Shown: positions 52,126-61,191 of the stretch, piece after piece
Layout: each line of letters starts with the position of its first letter
How positions within the stretch are numbered: the stretch's first letter is position 1
Origin: Streptomyces sp. NBC_01591
GTDB taxonomy: Bacteria; Actinomycetota; Actinomycetes; Streptomycetales; Streptomycetaceae
Assembly: GCF_035918155.1 (NCBI RefSeq)
Contig: NZ_CP109327.1
Location: forward strand, 7,564,001-7,628,000
Direction of reading: 5' to 3'
Length of the DNA: 64,000 nucleotides
Program-made: the position numbers and the translations under genes
The notes under the pieces: model-generated
Seen by the model: the letters and a program-made list of their open reading frames with translations, nothing else
Database searches by the model: none
What the model was told of the DNA's origin: nothing

Positions 52126-52766
52126 GGTGTTTCTCCCGTTGGATCGACAGCCTGCGGGTGCGGCCGGACGGCCCGTCGGCCGGGGCGGCCGACATGGACA
52201 GTGTGAACCGCATGACCTGATCTCCGCGACAGATCGGACATATCGGTTCGGTATGTCTGGTGCTGGGACGGGCCGCGCATCTGGACCAGGACGCGCTCCC
52301 CGGTTGCTGTCGAGCCGTCCCGCTTCGCGCGACCGCGGGTCCGCAGGACGAGAGCGGTCACCAGCAGCGCTCCCGTGACGAGTGCCGCCAGGAGCGCCAC
52401 GGCCCAGATCCATGCGTAGTGCTCATAGGCCCAGCCGCCTGTCCGGTCATGGTGTTTGGGGCTCGGGCCCATCATCTCCACGCAGGCCGTGCCGAGCAGC
52501 ATCAGCAGTGCGAAGCTCAGGACCGCCGCGACGGCCCTGAGCACCGAACGGGCTCTGCCGGCCGCCCGGTTCATCGTGCCGACCGATATCGCCCCGGCCA
52601 TGAACGTCACCGGTATCAGCGCGCCGACAGCCACGGCGAAGCCGTAACCCCCACCAGGGAAGCTGTCCCGCGCCCACCTCCACAGAACGGTGCCGCCGAG
52701 TGTGGATCCGACGGCCGGGACGACGAGGCCGATCACCACGGCCACCATGCAGCCGCAGCCGAGCAC
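52074..52766 (-). CDS. four-helix membrane protein, start uncertain
   Basis: A frame of 230 residues with about four membrane segments ('VAVVIGLVVPAVGSTLGGTV', 'ALIPVTFMAGAISVGTMN', 'SFALLMLLGTACVEMM', 'AVALLAALVTGALLVTALV'). No family recognised. The GTG at 52766 has no ribosome site, while a perfect GAGGAGG precedes a GTG at 52878 in another frame. The present frame remains coding-like upstream ('RKPGRRRAASGSPAYT') with no start. A one-base error or indel near 52870 would join the two. The C-terminal 60 residues overlap the next gene and may not be conserved. Confidence 0.55.
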   Translation of the reverse strand: MLGCGCMVAVVIGLVVPAVGSTLGGTVLWRWARDSFPGGGYGFAVAVGALIPVTFMAGAISVGTMNRAAGRARSVLRAVAAVLSFALLMLLGTACVEMMGPSPKHHDRTGGWAYEHYAWIWAVALLAALVTGALLVTALVLRTRGRAKRDGSTATGERVLVQMRGPSQHQTYRTDMSDLSRRSGHAVHTVHVGRPGRRAVRPHPQAVDPTGETPCVSAPLSPPRSPPQPP

Positions 52767-52990
52767 GGTGTCCCGGCGGCGGCCGGACGGAGCGGCGGAC
52801 CCGCGCGGTGGGCGTGCGGTGTACGCCGGCGAGCCGGACGCGGCCCTGCGCCGACCGGGCTTCCTGGAAACCGCCCACAGGTTTCAGCCTCCTCGGCCGG
52901 GGACCGGGCCGACGCGGACGGCGTGCGGCGTTTCGGATCGCAGCGCAGCTTACGGGGCGGGGGAGAGGGGGGCCGAAGCGGTCACCGGCC

Positions 52991-54358
52991 TCACCGCGTG
53001 CGGATCGTCGCCCTCACTTCCCGGTCCGGTTGCAGCGTGAGCGACGGGACCGGCTCGATGACGCCCGGGTCCACGTCCAGCTCGAAGCGGCGTGCCAGCA
53101 CGGCCAGGATCAGCACCGCCTCGACCATCGCGAACCGGGTGCCCAGGCAGACCCGTGGGCCGCCGCCGAACGGGAACCAGGCGTACTCCGCGATGTCGTC
53201 GCCCGCCTCCGGATCCCAGCGTTCGGGGCGGAACTCCTCCGGCTCGGGGAACCACCGCGCATCGCGTTGCGTCACCCACTGGCTGGTCCACACCCGGGTG
53301 CCCTCCGGCATCGGAACACCGCCGATCCGCGCGCCCTCCTTCGCGACACCGGTCACGAGCCAGATCGTCGGGTAGAGGCGCAGGGTCTCCTTGACCACGG
53401 ACTGGGTGTACGTCAGCCGCGCGTAGTCGTCGAACCCCGCCTCCCGGTCACCGAGGACCCGGTCCAGTTCCTCGGTGAGCGCGGCACGCGCCCGCGGATT
53501 GCGGGCCAGCAGATACCAGGCCCACACCAGCGTGGAACTGGTCGTCTCGTGCCCGCCGATGTACAGCGTGACCGTCTCGTCGCGTATCTCCTGGTCGGTG
53601 AGGTGCGCGCCCGTCTCGTCGACCGCGGTCAACAGCCGGCTCAGCAGGTCGGGGCGCTCGTTCCCGCCGTCGCGATGACGAGCGACGACCCGGCCCACCT
53701 CGGCGTCGATGACCGCGGCGGCCTTCTTGATCCTGGCCCGTCCCGGAGTCGGCACCCAGTCCGGCAACAACGCGCCTATGCCGGCGAACTCCTTGCCGAT
53801 CTCCTGCTGCGCCACATCCATCGCCCGGCCCATCGCCTCGGCGTCGGCCGCCGTGTCGACGCCGAAGATGGTGCGCACGGCGATGCGCTGGGTCAGCGCC
53901 GCCATCTCCCTTTTGACGTCGATGCGTTCACCGCCCGACCAGGTGTCCGCCAGCTCCACCGTGCTGCTCGCCATCGTCGCCGCGTACGACCGCACCTGCT
54001 TGGGCCGTACTGAGGGCTGCACCAGCGAGCGCTTCCGCCGCCAGTCCCTGCCGCGGGCGACCACCACGCCGTTGCCCATCACCGTTCGGAAGGCGATGCC
54101 CAGTGCCGGCTGGTCGAAGGAGCGTTCCGTCTCGGTGAGCAGCTCGCCTATGCAGTCCGGATCAGCTATGTACACACATGAGTTGGGGCCGAACCGCCAG
54201 CCCACCATGTCCCCGTGGGAGCTCAGTCGCTCGAAGAAGGCGAGGGGGTTCTTTCCGAACTGCGGCAGGTTCCCGAGAAACGGCAGCCCCTTCGGGCCCG
54301 GCACGATCCGGTGGCTCCGCGGCTCGGCATCGATGGCCGGGCCGGTCTCCGTGGACAT
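52991..54358 (-). CDS. cytochrome P450 (pentalenene-oxygenase-like class)
   Basis: A 455-residue P450 with an N-terminal proline-rich 'PGPKGLPFLGNLPQFG', I-helix 'LYIGGHETTSSTL', K-helix 'VKETLRLYP' (ExxR kept), PERF-like 'PEEFRPERWD' and heme loop 'FPFGGGPRVCLGTRFAMVEA' (Cys about 403). The layout is closer to the terpene- and fatty-acid-oxidising class (CYP102/CYP183-like) than to the two earlier P450s. It is monocistronic. No terpene synthase is next to it. ATG 54358 follows GGGAGCGGAG. Confidence 0.85.
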   Translation of the reverse strand: MSTETGPAIDAEPRSHRIVPGPKGLPFLGNLPQFGKNPLAFFERLSSHGDMVGWRFGPNSCVYIADPDCIGELLTETERSFDQPALGIAFRTVMGNGVVVARGRDWRRKRSLVQPSVRPKQVRSYAATMASSTVELADTWSGGERIDVKREMAALTQRIAVRTIFGVDTAADAEAMGRAMDVAQQEIGKEFAGIGALLPDWVPTPGRARIKKAAAVIDAEVGRVVARHRDGGNERPDLLSRLLTAVDETGAHLTDQEIRDETVTLYIGGHETTSSTLVWAWYLLARNPRARAALTEELDRVLGDREAGFDDYARLTYTQSVVKETLRLYPTIWLVTGVAKEGARIGGVPMPEGTRVWTSQWVTQRDARWFPEPEEFRPERWDPEAGDDIAEYAWFPFGGGPRVCLGTRFAMVEAVLILAVLARRFELDVDPGVIEPVPSLTLQPDREVRATIRTR

Positions 54359-54538
54359 GAAAGTCTCCGCTCCCTTGTGGCGCACCCGATTCGGTGCGCG
54401 GCGACCTGACTTCAGCGGTACCGCACGCCCTGGAACATGTCATCGGCCTTGCACGGTACGTGAGTTGTCGAATGTAGTCGCGCGGAGCCGCCCAAGGAGC
54501 ATGCGGGCGGCCAGTGGCGGAGGAGATGCTGTCCGCCA

Positions 54539-54577
54539 CCGCAGGACGGGCCCGGGGGCTCGGGCCCCGTCCTGCGG
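54539..54577 (-). terminator. hairpin after the secreted partner gene
   Basis: Arms 54539-54554 and 54561-54577 pair almost perfectly (one bulged base) with a six-base loop, about 46 bp beyond the minus-strand stop at 54623. It is the likely terminator of the vWA operon. Confidence 0.75.
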
Positions 54578-54622
54578 TGTGCCGGGCCCCTGGTCCGGAG
54601 CCCGTCCCGCGAAGTGCGCGGG

Positions 54623-55471
54623 TCAGACGCCCGGTGGGACCCGGGACGGACGGCCGCTGCCGCGCGTCAGGGAGTAGCCGAAGACGGCCGCGAGCGCCCC
54701 GAGCACGCCGCCGCCGACCGTCCACAGCCAGCGATCGGTCCACCAGCCGGAGGCCCAGCCGTCCTCGGGCTCACTGCCGAGCGAGACCGCGGGCGAGGCG
54801 CTGTCGTCACCGGCGGACGAGCCGTCCGAGGCCTGCTCGACGGAGGACACACCAGGGACCAGCGGCTCGGCGAGCGTGCCGTCCACATCGCCGGCGCCGC
54901 CCTTGTCGGCCGCCGTGACCTCGACCTCGGTCTGCACCGGAAGACCGAGGTCTGCCGACGGCAGATCGACGACCGTGAGGCGTACGTAGTAGCTGCCCGG
55001 CAGCGGGTCGTTGGCCCACGGCTCGGACCAGGCGCGGACGGTCCGCAGGACACAGGTCAGCTCGACCGCCGACGCGTCGGCCCCGGCCTTGCCGGTCTGG
55101 CGGCCGTACATGCAGGCCTGTCGGCGCCGCAGCCCGTCGTACACATCGACCTGCCAGGTCGACGCACCATGCCGTGCGGCGCTCTCGGGCAGGGTGATCT
55201 TCGCCTTCACGGTGGCCCGCTGGCCCGCGTCGGCGGGGAACACCCAGTACAGGTAGTCACCCGTGGACGCGCCGGCGGTGGCGCGCTGGTTCTGCTGGAC
55301 GGCCGTTGCCGTACGGAAGGTGGTGCCGGCCTCGGTGGGGCCGGACCCGTCCTCGGAGGCGCTCGGGCTCGGGCTCGCCGACGGGTCGTCGGCCACCGCA
55401 GCGCCCGCCGACGTCAGCAGGGCGATCCCGGCGAGCAGGGCGCCCGCGAGTACACGTGTCGTACGCATCAT
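54623..55471 (-). CDS. secreted/membrane-anchored partner of the vWA protein
   Basis: A 282-residue protein with a signal peptide ('RVLAGALLAGIALLTSAGA'), a Ser/Pro/Glu linker, a beta-rich domain of about 150 residues with Cys residues ('RRRQACMYGRQTG', 'AVELTCVLRTV'), and a C-terminal membrane segment ('TVGGGVLGALAAVFGYSLTR') ending in Arg-rich residues. I do not know the family. Its ATG overlaps the vWA gene stop (TGATG on the minus strand), so both are made together and probably act together at the cell surface. Confidence 0.75.
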   Translation of the reverse strand: MMRTTRVLAGALLAGIALLTSAGAAVADDPSASPSPSASEDGSGPTEAGTTFRTATAVQQNQRATAGASTGDYLYWVFPADAGQRATVKAKITLPESAARHGASTWQVDVYDGLRRRQACMYGRQTGKAGADASAVELTCVLRTVRAWSEPWANDPLPGSYYVRLTVVDLPSADLGLPVQTEVEVTAADKGGAGDVDGTLAEPLVPGVSSVEQASDGSSAGDDSASPAVSLGSEPEDGWASGWWTDRWLWTVGGGVLGALAAVFGYSLTRGSGRPSRVPPGV

Positions 55472-56748
55472 CAGTTCGTCCTCCAGACGGCGACGCGCCA
55501 GCGCGAGATCCAGCCGAAGAGCAGGCCCGCGACCAGTCCGGTGAGGACCAGAACGCCCAGCAGCCACCAGCCGCGGCCGAGACCGAACGCGGCGGCGTCG
55601 GCGGCCTCGTCCGGGGCGTCCACCAGGTCCACGGTCAGCTCGACCGGCATGCCGGGCGAGGTCTTCACCGAGGCGGGGGCCGAGAAGGAGTTGCTGACCT
55701 GGAGGCACACGGTCTCGGCGGCCGGCTTGTCACCGCTGTCCGTGTCGTCCTCCTCGGCCTTCGGGTAGCGCAGGCCGGAGGAGATCGCATCCGTGCGGCC
55801 GGTGCCCGACTCCGATCCCCGCACGATTTCCCGGCCGTGCACGGTCAGCGCCCGCAGCAGCACGCCGTAGTCGTTGTTCACGGCGCGGTCGGCGAAGACG
55901 CTCACCGAGGCGCGCAGTTCCTGACCGGGCGGCACATCCACCCGGTACCAGCGGTGCTCCCCGAACTTCTCGCGGTCGGTGTACAGGCCGGCCTTGAGCT
56001 GCGGCGCCGTGGAGCAGCTGTCCGCGCCCTTCGTCGCCACGGGGGTGACGACGGGCTCGGCGGCCCGGTCGACCAACTGCTTGACGCGGCCGGACAGTTC
56101 ATCGGTGTGCTGGACCGCGGTGTAGGTGCCGCCGGTGGCCTCGGCGATGCAGGTCAGCTGCTCACGGATCTTCGCGTTCGGCACCAGGCCCAGGGTGTCG
56201 ATGACGAGGTGGATGCCGCGGGCCGCGATGTCACGGGCCACCTCGCACGGGTCGAGCGGGCCGCAGGTGTCCTCGCCGTCACTGATCAGTACGATCCGGC
56301 GGGTGGAGTCACCGCCTTCGAGGTCGTCGGCGGCGCCCAGCAGGGCCGGGCCGATCGGGGTCCAGCCGGTGGGGGCCAGGGTGGCGACCGCGGTCTTCGC
56401 CTCGGTGCGGTCCAGCGGGCCGACCGGGTAGAGCTGCTTGGTGTCCTTGCAGCCGACCTTGCGGTCGTCGCCCGGATAGTCGGCGCCGAGCGTCCGGATG
56501 CCGAGCTGCACCTGCTCGGGCACCGCGTCCAGGACCTCGTTGAACGCTTGCTTGGCGGCTGTCATCCGGGACTGGCCGTCGATGTCACGGGTCCGCATGG
56601 AGCCGCTGACGTCGAGCACCAGCTCGACCTTGGGGGAGGCTTTGGCGGGGGCTTCGCCGGCGGCGGCGGGAAGCGCCGAACCGAGCCCGGCGGTCAGGGT
56701 GGCGAGCAGGATGGCCACCCCGGCCGTCAGCCTTTTTCTTATGATCAT
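55471..56748 (-). CDS. exported von Willebrand factor A domain protein
   Basis: A 425-residue protein. A signal peptide ('LTAGVAILLATLTAGLGSAL') is followed by a vWA domain with the metal-binding MIDAS motif 'LVLDVSGSMRTRD' (about 45) and 'TPIGPALLGAADDL', 'IVLISDGEDTCG'. Then comes a beta-rich domain (about 240-380) and a C-terminal membrane helix with a short basic tail. It is anchored outside the cell with the vWA domain exposed, suited to protein binding. It is coupled to the next gene. 'GDTCG..DPC' adds a possible disulphide. Confidence 0.85.
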   Translation of the reverse strand: MIIRKRLTAGVAILLATLTAGLGSALPAAAGEAPAKASPKVELVLDVSGSMRTRDIDGQSRMTAAKQAFNEVLDAVPEQVQLGIRTLGADYPGDDRKVGCKDTKQLYPVGPLDRTEAKTAVATLAPTGWTPIGPALLGAADDLEGGDSTRRIVLISDGEDTCGPLDPCEVARDIAARGIHLVIDTLGLVPNAKIREQLTCIAEATGGTYTAVQHTDELSGRVKQLVDRAAEPVVTPVATKGADSCSTAPQLKAGLYTDREKFGEHRWYRVDVPPGQELRASVSVFADRAVNNDYGVLLRALTVHGREIVRGSESGTGRTDAISSGLRYPKAEEDDTDSGDKPAAETVCLQVSNSFSAPASVKTSPGMPVELTVDLVDAPDEAADAAAFGLGRGWWLLGVLVLTGLVAGLLFGWISRWRVAVWRTN

Positions 56749-56811
56749 CGCCGGATACTAGTGAAGATCGCTTCGCTTCCCCAAACCGGTCCGTAGGTGA
56801 TTGGGGGACCG

Positions 56812-58293
56812 TCAGAAACCCCCGAGCAATGGGCCCGAGGCCCGCTCCAGTACCGATCCGACCCGCTCCCAGGCGGCCGAGTCCCGCTGGACGGGCGGCA
56901 GTCGGGTGTCCTCGCCGGTGCTCCAGCCGGTGGCGATCGCGACCGGGTCGGCGCCGGTGGCCGCGGCTGCGGCCAGTGCCGCGGCGCCCAGAGCCACATG
57001 CTCGTTGCTCCCGGGCACGATCACGGGACGGCCGGAGAGCCGCCGTACGGTCTCCAACCAGGCCCGCCCCCGAGCGCCGCCGCCGATCAGGCGCAGCGGC
57101 CGGGCGGCCACGTCCGGATCGGCCGGGTCGAGGCCACAGGCCCGCAGCAGTTCGTCGAGGGCGCGCAGCACGGTGAAGACGGCGCCCTCGTAGGCGGCGC
57201 CGAGGAGCTGCCGGGGCGTGGTGTCGTGGCGGAGCCCGGTGAGCAGTCCGGCGGCAGTGGGCAGATCGGGGGTGCGTTCGCCGTCCAGGTAGGGGAGGAG
57301 CACGGCCTCGCCGCCGGGGGACGTGTCGTCGCGGTCCAGGCCGAGCAGTGCGGCCACCTTGTCCACGGCGAGCGTGCAGTTGAGGGTGCAGGCCAGCGGG
57401 AGGTACGTGCCGTCCGTCGCGGCGAAGCCGGAGAGTGCCGGTGACGCGGGCCGGGTCCGGGAGGCCGCGAAGACCGTGCCCGAGGTGCCGAGGCTGAGGA
57501 CGGGGTGGTCGAGGAGCCCGGCGCCGCCCAGCCCGAGGCCGACGGCGGCGCTCATGTTGTCCCCGGTGCCCGCGGCCACGGCGGTCATGGTGGACAGGCC
57601 GAGCGTGTCGGCCGCTTCGGCGGTCAGCGAGCCGACGCGGGTCGCGCCGGTCCGGGCCACCTCGGGCAGCAATGCGGCGTCCAGGCCGAGGAGTTCGAGG
57701 AGCCCGGGGTCGTAGGCGCCGGTCGCGGTGGAGTACCAGCCGGTGCCCGACGCGTCGCCGGGGTCGGTGGCGGCGGTGCCCGCGAGCCGCTCGGTCAGGA
57801 AGTCATGGGGAAGGCGTACGGCCGCCGTCGCGGCGGCGTGGTCCGGCTCGTTCTCCCGCAGCCACCGCCATTTCGACGCGGTGACGGCGGCCACCGGAAC
57901 CGATCCGGTCCGCGCGGTCCAGGCGTCCGGGCCGCCGAGCGCCTCGGTGAGTGCGGCGGCCTGCGGGGCTGAGCGGGTGTCGTTCCACAGCATCGCGGGG
58001 CGCAGCGGGCGGCCCGACCGGTCGAGGACGACCAGTCCGTGCTGCTGACCGGCGATCGCGATGCCGGTCACGGCCGACGCGGCGACCCCGGACTCCTTCA
58101 GGCCGGCGGCGACGGCGTCGCGCAGTGCCTGCCACCACATCTCCGGGTCGCTCTCGCGGGCCCCCGCCTCACCACGGACGACATGCAGCGCGCGACCGAC
58201 GGCGAGCAGCCGGCCGCTCGCGGCGTCGACGAAGGCAGCCTTGGTGGACTGGGTGGAACTGTCCACGCCGATGACGACGGTACGCGGCGGCAT
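56812..58293 (-). CDS. xylB: xylulokinase
   Basis: A 493-residue FGGY-family kinase that phosphorylates D-xylulose to xylulose 5-phosphate. Visible blocks: the N-terminal phosphate loop 'VIGVDSSTQSTKAAFVDAAS', 'GIAIAGQQHGLVVLDRSG' and 'RPAMLWNDTRS' with the catalytic Asp region, and the C-terminal 'RLIGGGARGRAWLETVRRL'. Full length for the family. It is divergent from xylA across a 223-bp region with two similar candidate operators. GTG/ATG choice: ATG at 58293. Confidence 0.93.
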   Translation of the reverse strand: MPPRTVVIGVDSSTQSTKAAFVDAASGRLLAVGRALHVVRGEAGARESDPEMWWQALRDAVAAGLKESGVAASAVTGIAIAGQQHGLVVLDRSGRPLRPAMLWNDTRSAPQAAALTEALGGPDAWTARTGSVPVAAVTASKWRWLRENEPDHAAATAAVRLPHDFLTERLAGTAATDPGDASGTGWYSTATGAYDPGLLELLGLDAALLPEVARTGATRVGSLTAEAADTLGLSTMTAVAAGTGDNMSAAVGLGLGGAGLLDHPVLSLGTSGTVFAASRTRPASPALSGFAATDGTYLPLACTLNCTLAVDKVAALLGLDRDDTSPGGEAVLLPYLDGERTPDLPTAAGLLTGLRHDTTPRQLLGAAYEGAVFTVLRALDELLRACGLDPADPDVAARPLRLIGGGARGRAWLETVRRLSGRPVIVPGSNEHVALGAAALAAAAATGADPVAIATGWSTGEDTRLPPVQRDSAAWERVGSVLERASGPLLGGF

Positions 58294-58329
58294 GGCGCCC
58301 TCATTCCTGTGCTGGGTGCGGTGCAGGAT

Positions 58330-58460
58330 TTAGTCGTGCGCAAAACAAATTACGTGACCGAGTCCGTGTCGAACAGAGTCCCGTGGTGATGGGTTGTGTG
58401 ACGGAGGGGTTTACCTGTCGGCGGTGGTCCGTGCATGATTAGTCATGACAGTGAACAAAT
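58330..58460. promoter_or_regulatory. two similar candidate operators in the xylB-xylA region
   Basis: TTAGTCGTG then, after six bases, ACAAAT lies at 58330-58350; TTAGTCATG then, after seven bases, ACAAAT lies at 58439-58460. The shared pattern TTAGTC-rTG-N6/7-ACAAAT appears once near each divergent start. These are A/T-rich islands in GC-rich DNA and good candidates for the ROK regulator encoded downstream. Binding is inferred. Confidence 0.55.
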
Positions 58461-58516
58461 GAGCTACGGGCACCTCGACAGGTCCTGGGCCCGACTGCAC
58501 CGAAGGCGGCCAGACG

Positions 58517-59686
58517 ATGACGGAACGCTTCACGCCCACCCCCGACGACAGGTTCACCTTCGGACTCTGGACGGTGGGATGGCAGGGGCGCGACCCGTTC
58601 GGCGATGCGACCCGCGCGGCGATCGACCCGGCCGACTCCGTGCGGCGGCTCGCGGAGCTGGGTGCGTACGGTGTGACGTTCCACGACGACGACCTGATTC
58701 CGTTCGGCTCGACGGACACCGAGCGCGAAGGGATCGTGAAGCGGTTCCGGCAGGCGCTGGACGCGGCCGGACTCGTCGTCCCCATGGCGACGACGAACCT
58801 GTTCACCCACCCGGTGTTCAAGGACGGCGCGTTCACCGCCAACGACCGTGACGTACGCCGCTACGCGCTGCGCAAGACCCTCCGCAACATCGACCTCGCC
58901 GTCGAACTGGGCGCCACCACCTATGTGGCCTGGGGCGGCCGCGAGGGCTCCGAGTCCGGCGCGGCCAAGGACATCCAGGTCGCCCTCGACCGTATGAAGG
59001 AAGCCTTCGACCTGCTCGGCGATTACGTCACCGAGCAGGGCTACGACCTGAAGTTCGCCATCGAGCCCAAACCGAACGAGCCGCGCGGAGACATCCTGCT
59101 CCCGACCATCGGCCATGCCCTCGCCTTCATCGAGCGCCTGGAACGCCCGGAGCTGGTCGGCGTCAACCCGGAGACCGGGCACGAGCAGATGGCCGGGCTG
59201 AACTTCCCGCACGGCATCGCGCAGGCGCTGTGGGCGGGCAAGCTCTTCCACATCGACCTGAACGGTCAGTCCGGCATCAAGTACGACCAGGACCTGCGCT
59301 TCGGCGCGGGCGATCTGCGCCAGGCGTTCTGGCTCGTCGACCTGTTGGAGACGGCCGGTTACGCGGGCCCGAGGCACTTCGACTTCAAGCCGCCGCGGAC
59401 CGAGGACCACGACGGGGTCTGGGCCTCGGCCGCGGGCTGCATGCGCAACTATCTGATCCTCAAGGAGCGCGCCGCGGCGTTCCGCGCCGACCCCGCCGTG
59501 CAGGAGGCGCTGCGCGCGTCCCGGCTCGACGAGCTGGCCCGCCCCACCGCCGAGGACGGCGTGACCGGGCTGCTGGCCGACCGGTCGGCGTACGAGGAGT
59601 TCGATGTGAACGCGGCGGCGGAACGGGGGATGGCGTTCGAGGCCCTGGACCAGCTGGCGATGGACCACCTGCTCGGGGTCCACTGA
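58517..59686 (+). CDS. xylA: xylose isomerase
   Basis: A 389-residue class I (actinobacterial) xylose isomerase converting D-xylose to D-xylulose in the cytoplasm; it also accepts glucose. Catalytic and metal-binding blocks are all present: '[13 protein letters not shown]' (His and Asp), '[11 protein letters not shown]' (Trp), '[13 protein letters not shown]' (Glu, Lys), 'NPETGHEQM' and '[10 protein letters not shown]'. Length is typical. It is divergent from xylB and controlled with it. The ATG has a CGGCCAGACG leader, so the ribosome site is weak. Confidence 0.95.
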   Translation: MTERFTPTPDDRFTFGLWTVGWQGRDPFGDATRAAIDPADSVRRLAELGAYGVTFHDDDLIPFGSTDTEREGIVKRFRQALDAAGLVVPMATTNLFTHPVFKDGAFTANDRDVRRYALRKTLRNIDLAVELGATTYVAWGGREGSESGAAKDIQVALDRMKEAFDLLGDYVTEQGYDLKFAIEPKPNEPRGDILLPTIGHALAFIERLERPELVGVNPETGHEQMAGLNFPHGIAQALWAGKLFHIDLNGQSGIKYDQDLRFGAGDLRQAFWLVDLLETAGYAGPRHFDFKPPRTEDHDGVWASAAGCMRNYLILKERAAAFRADPAVQEALRASRLDELARPTAEDGVTGLLADRSAYEEFDVNAAAERGMAFEALDQLAMDHLLGVH

Positions 59687-59735
59687 ACCCGGGTCACAGG
59701 ATCGCGGGGCCGCAGCGCCACGGGGGTGTGCGAGA

Positions 59736-59760
59736 GGGCGGCCGGATGTTCCGGTCGCCC
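59736..59760. terminator. terminator between xylA and the ROK gene
   Basis: Arms 59736-59746 and 59750-59760 pair over 11 bp with one G-T pair and a three-base loop. It lies between convergent ends and probably works both ways. Confidence 0.7.
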
Positions 59761-59768
59761 GTGCCCGT

Positions 59769-61022
59769 TCACCCGGGTCCGCCGGCCGCGTGGCCCGCAT
59801 ACGCCACCGGGTCGGCCAGCACCCCCGTCAACACCAGCGCCGCGGCGCCCCGTGCCGCGTCACCCGCGACGTGCGAGGCGCGCAGCCGCCCGCTCCCCGG
59901 GGACCAGAGCCCCGACACCACACGGCCGGTCAGCTCCTCGTCGGCCAACGGCGAGAGCCACGGCATCAGGTTCCGGTAGATCCCGCCGAGCACCACCGCG
60001 TCCGGGTCCAGCAGATTCACCGCCCCGGACAGCACCCGCCCCAGCATCCGGCCGGCCTCCGCGACCGCGGCCACCGCCCGCTCGTCCCCCGACCGGGCGC
60101 GCCGCTCCAGCTCGGCCACTCCGGCTCCGCCGCCGGACTCCTCGATGCCGGCGGCCCGCAGGAGCGCCGCCTGTCCCGCGTACTGCTCCAGACAGCCGCG
60201 CGAGCCGCACCGGCACTCCGGTCCCTCGGCGTCCACCACCACATGCCCGATCTCCCCGGCGAATCCGTGCGCCCCGCGCAGCAGTTCACCGTCGATGACC
60301 AGCGCGCCGCCGACACCGATCTCGCCCGTCAGATAGAGGAAGCTGCGCAGAGCGCCGAGTCCGCCGAACCACAGCTCGGCCAGCGCCGCCAGGTTGGCCT
60401 CGTTCTCCGAAGTCACCGCCAGTACCGCACGGCCGGGACGCTCGGCGGCGAGCGCGGCGGCGAAGAGCTCATCGGCCGGAACCCGGTTCCAGCCCAGGTT
60501 GGGCGCCTGGCGCACCGCACCGCCGGAAACCAGTCCGGGCAGCGCGAGCGCCACCCCGACCGGGAAGAGTTCCTGCTCGCGCGCCGACTCCAGGGTGCGC
60601 GCGGCGACCCCGGCCGCCCGCGCCAGGACCTCCGCGGGCGGTGCGCCGCGGTTGTCGAGGTGCTCGGTGAGCCGCACCCGTCCGGTGCCCGCCAGGTCGA
60701 CGACGCACACCGACACGTAGTCGATGTTGACCTCCACGCCGAGCCCGGCAGGCCCGGTGCGTGCCACCTTGAGCGCGGTCCCGGGACGGCCCGCCTGCCC
60801 GCTGAAGGTCTTGCCGGACTCTGTGAGGAAACCGATGCCGAGCAACTGCTCGACGAGTGAGGAGACCGCGGCCCGGGTCAGTCCCACCCGTGCGGCGACC
60901 GTGGCCCTGGTCGCCCCGCCCTCGGCCTCGTCGCGGACGGCCCGCAGCACCAGGCTGAGGTTGCTCCGGCGCACGGTGTCCTTGTCGGCCTTGGGCCCCA
61001 GCGGTGTGACGTTGCTCTTCAT
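59769..61022 (-). CDS. ROK-family transcriptional regulator (XylR-like)
   Basis: A 417-residue ROK repressor. The N-terminal winged helix includes 'ATVAARVGLTRAAVSSLVEQ' (about 40-60). The sugar-binding half has 'GFAGEIGHVVVDAEGPECRC' and the zinc motif 'CGSRGCLEQYAG'. Being next to xylA/xylB, it most likely senses xylose and represses both genes by binding the paired sites between them. Length is normal. It converges on xylA. The N-terminal 15 residues before the winged helix are basic. Regulation of other sugar genes, as for ROK7B7 in S. coelicolor, is possible. Confidence 0.88.
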   Translation of the reverse strand: MKSNVTPLGPKADKDTVRRSNLSLVLRAVRDEAEGGATRATVAARVGLTRAAVSSLVEQLLGIGFLTESGKTFSGQAGRPGTALKVARTGPAGLGVEVNIDYVSVCVVDLAGTGRVRLTEHLDNRGAPPAEVLARAAGVAARTLESAREQELFPVGVALALPGLVSGGAVRQAPNLGWNRVPADELFAAALAAERPGRAVLAVTSENEANLAALAELWFGGLGALRSFLYLTGEIGVGGALVIDGELLRGAHGFAGEIGHVVVDAEGPECRCGSRGCLEQYAGQAALLRAAGIEESGGGAGVAELERRARSGDERAVAAVAEAGRMLGRVLSGAVNLLDPDAVVLGGIYRNLMPWLSPLADEELTGRVVSGLWSPGSGRLRASHVAGDAARGAAALVLTGVLADPVAYAGHAAGGPG

Positions 61023-61109
61023 GTCGGAGCCGAGCCTATGCGATCCCTTGTGCGACCCGGCGTGCCGGACTTCTGCCCGTGCGGGGACCGGGGCCGGTCG
61101 GGCGACGGC

Positions 61110-61140
61110 CCGTTCGCGGGGGAGTGCCCGCCGCGAACGG
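61110..61140 (-). terminator. hairpin after the DUF305 gene
   Basis: Arms around 61110-61120 and 61127-61140 pair over about 12 bp with a small bulge. The hairpin lies 50-80 bp after the stop of the minus-strand DUF305 gene and is its likely terminator. Confidence 0.6.
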
Positions 61141-61191
61141 ACCGCCGGTGAACCCGGGAACGCCTGCGCGTACTGCGGGGGCGTCCGATGC

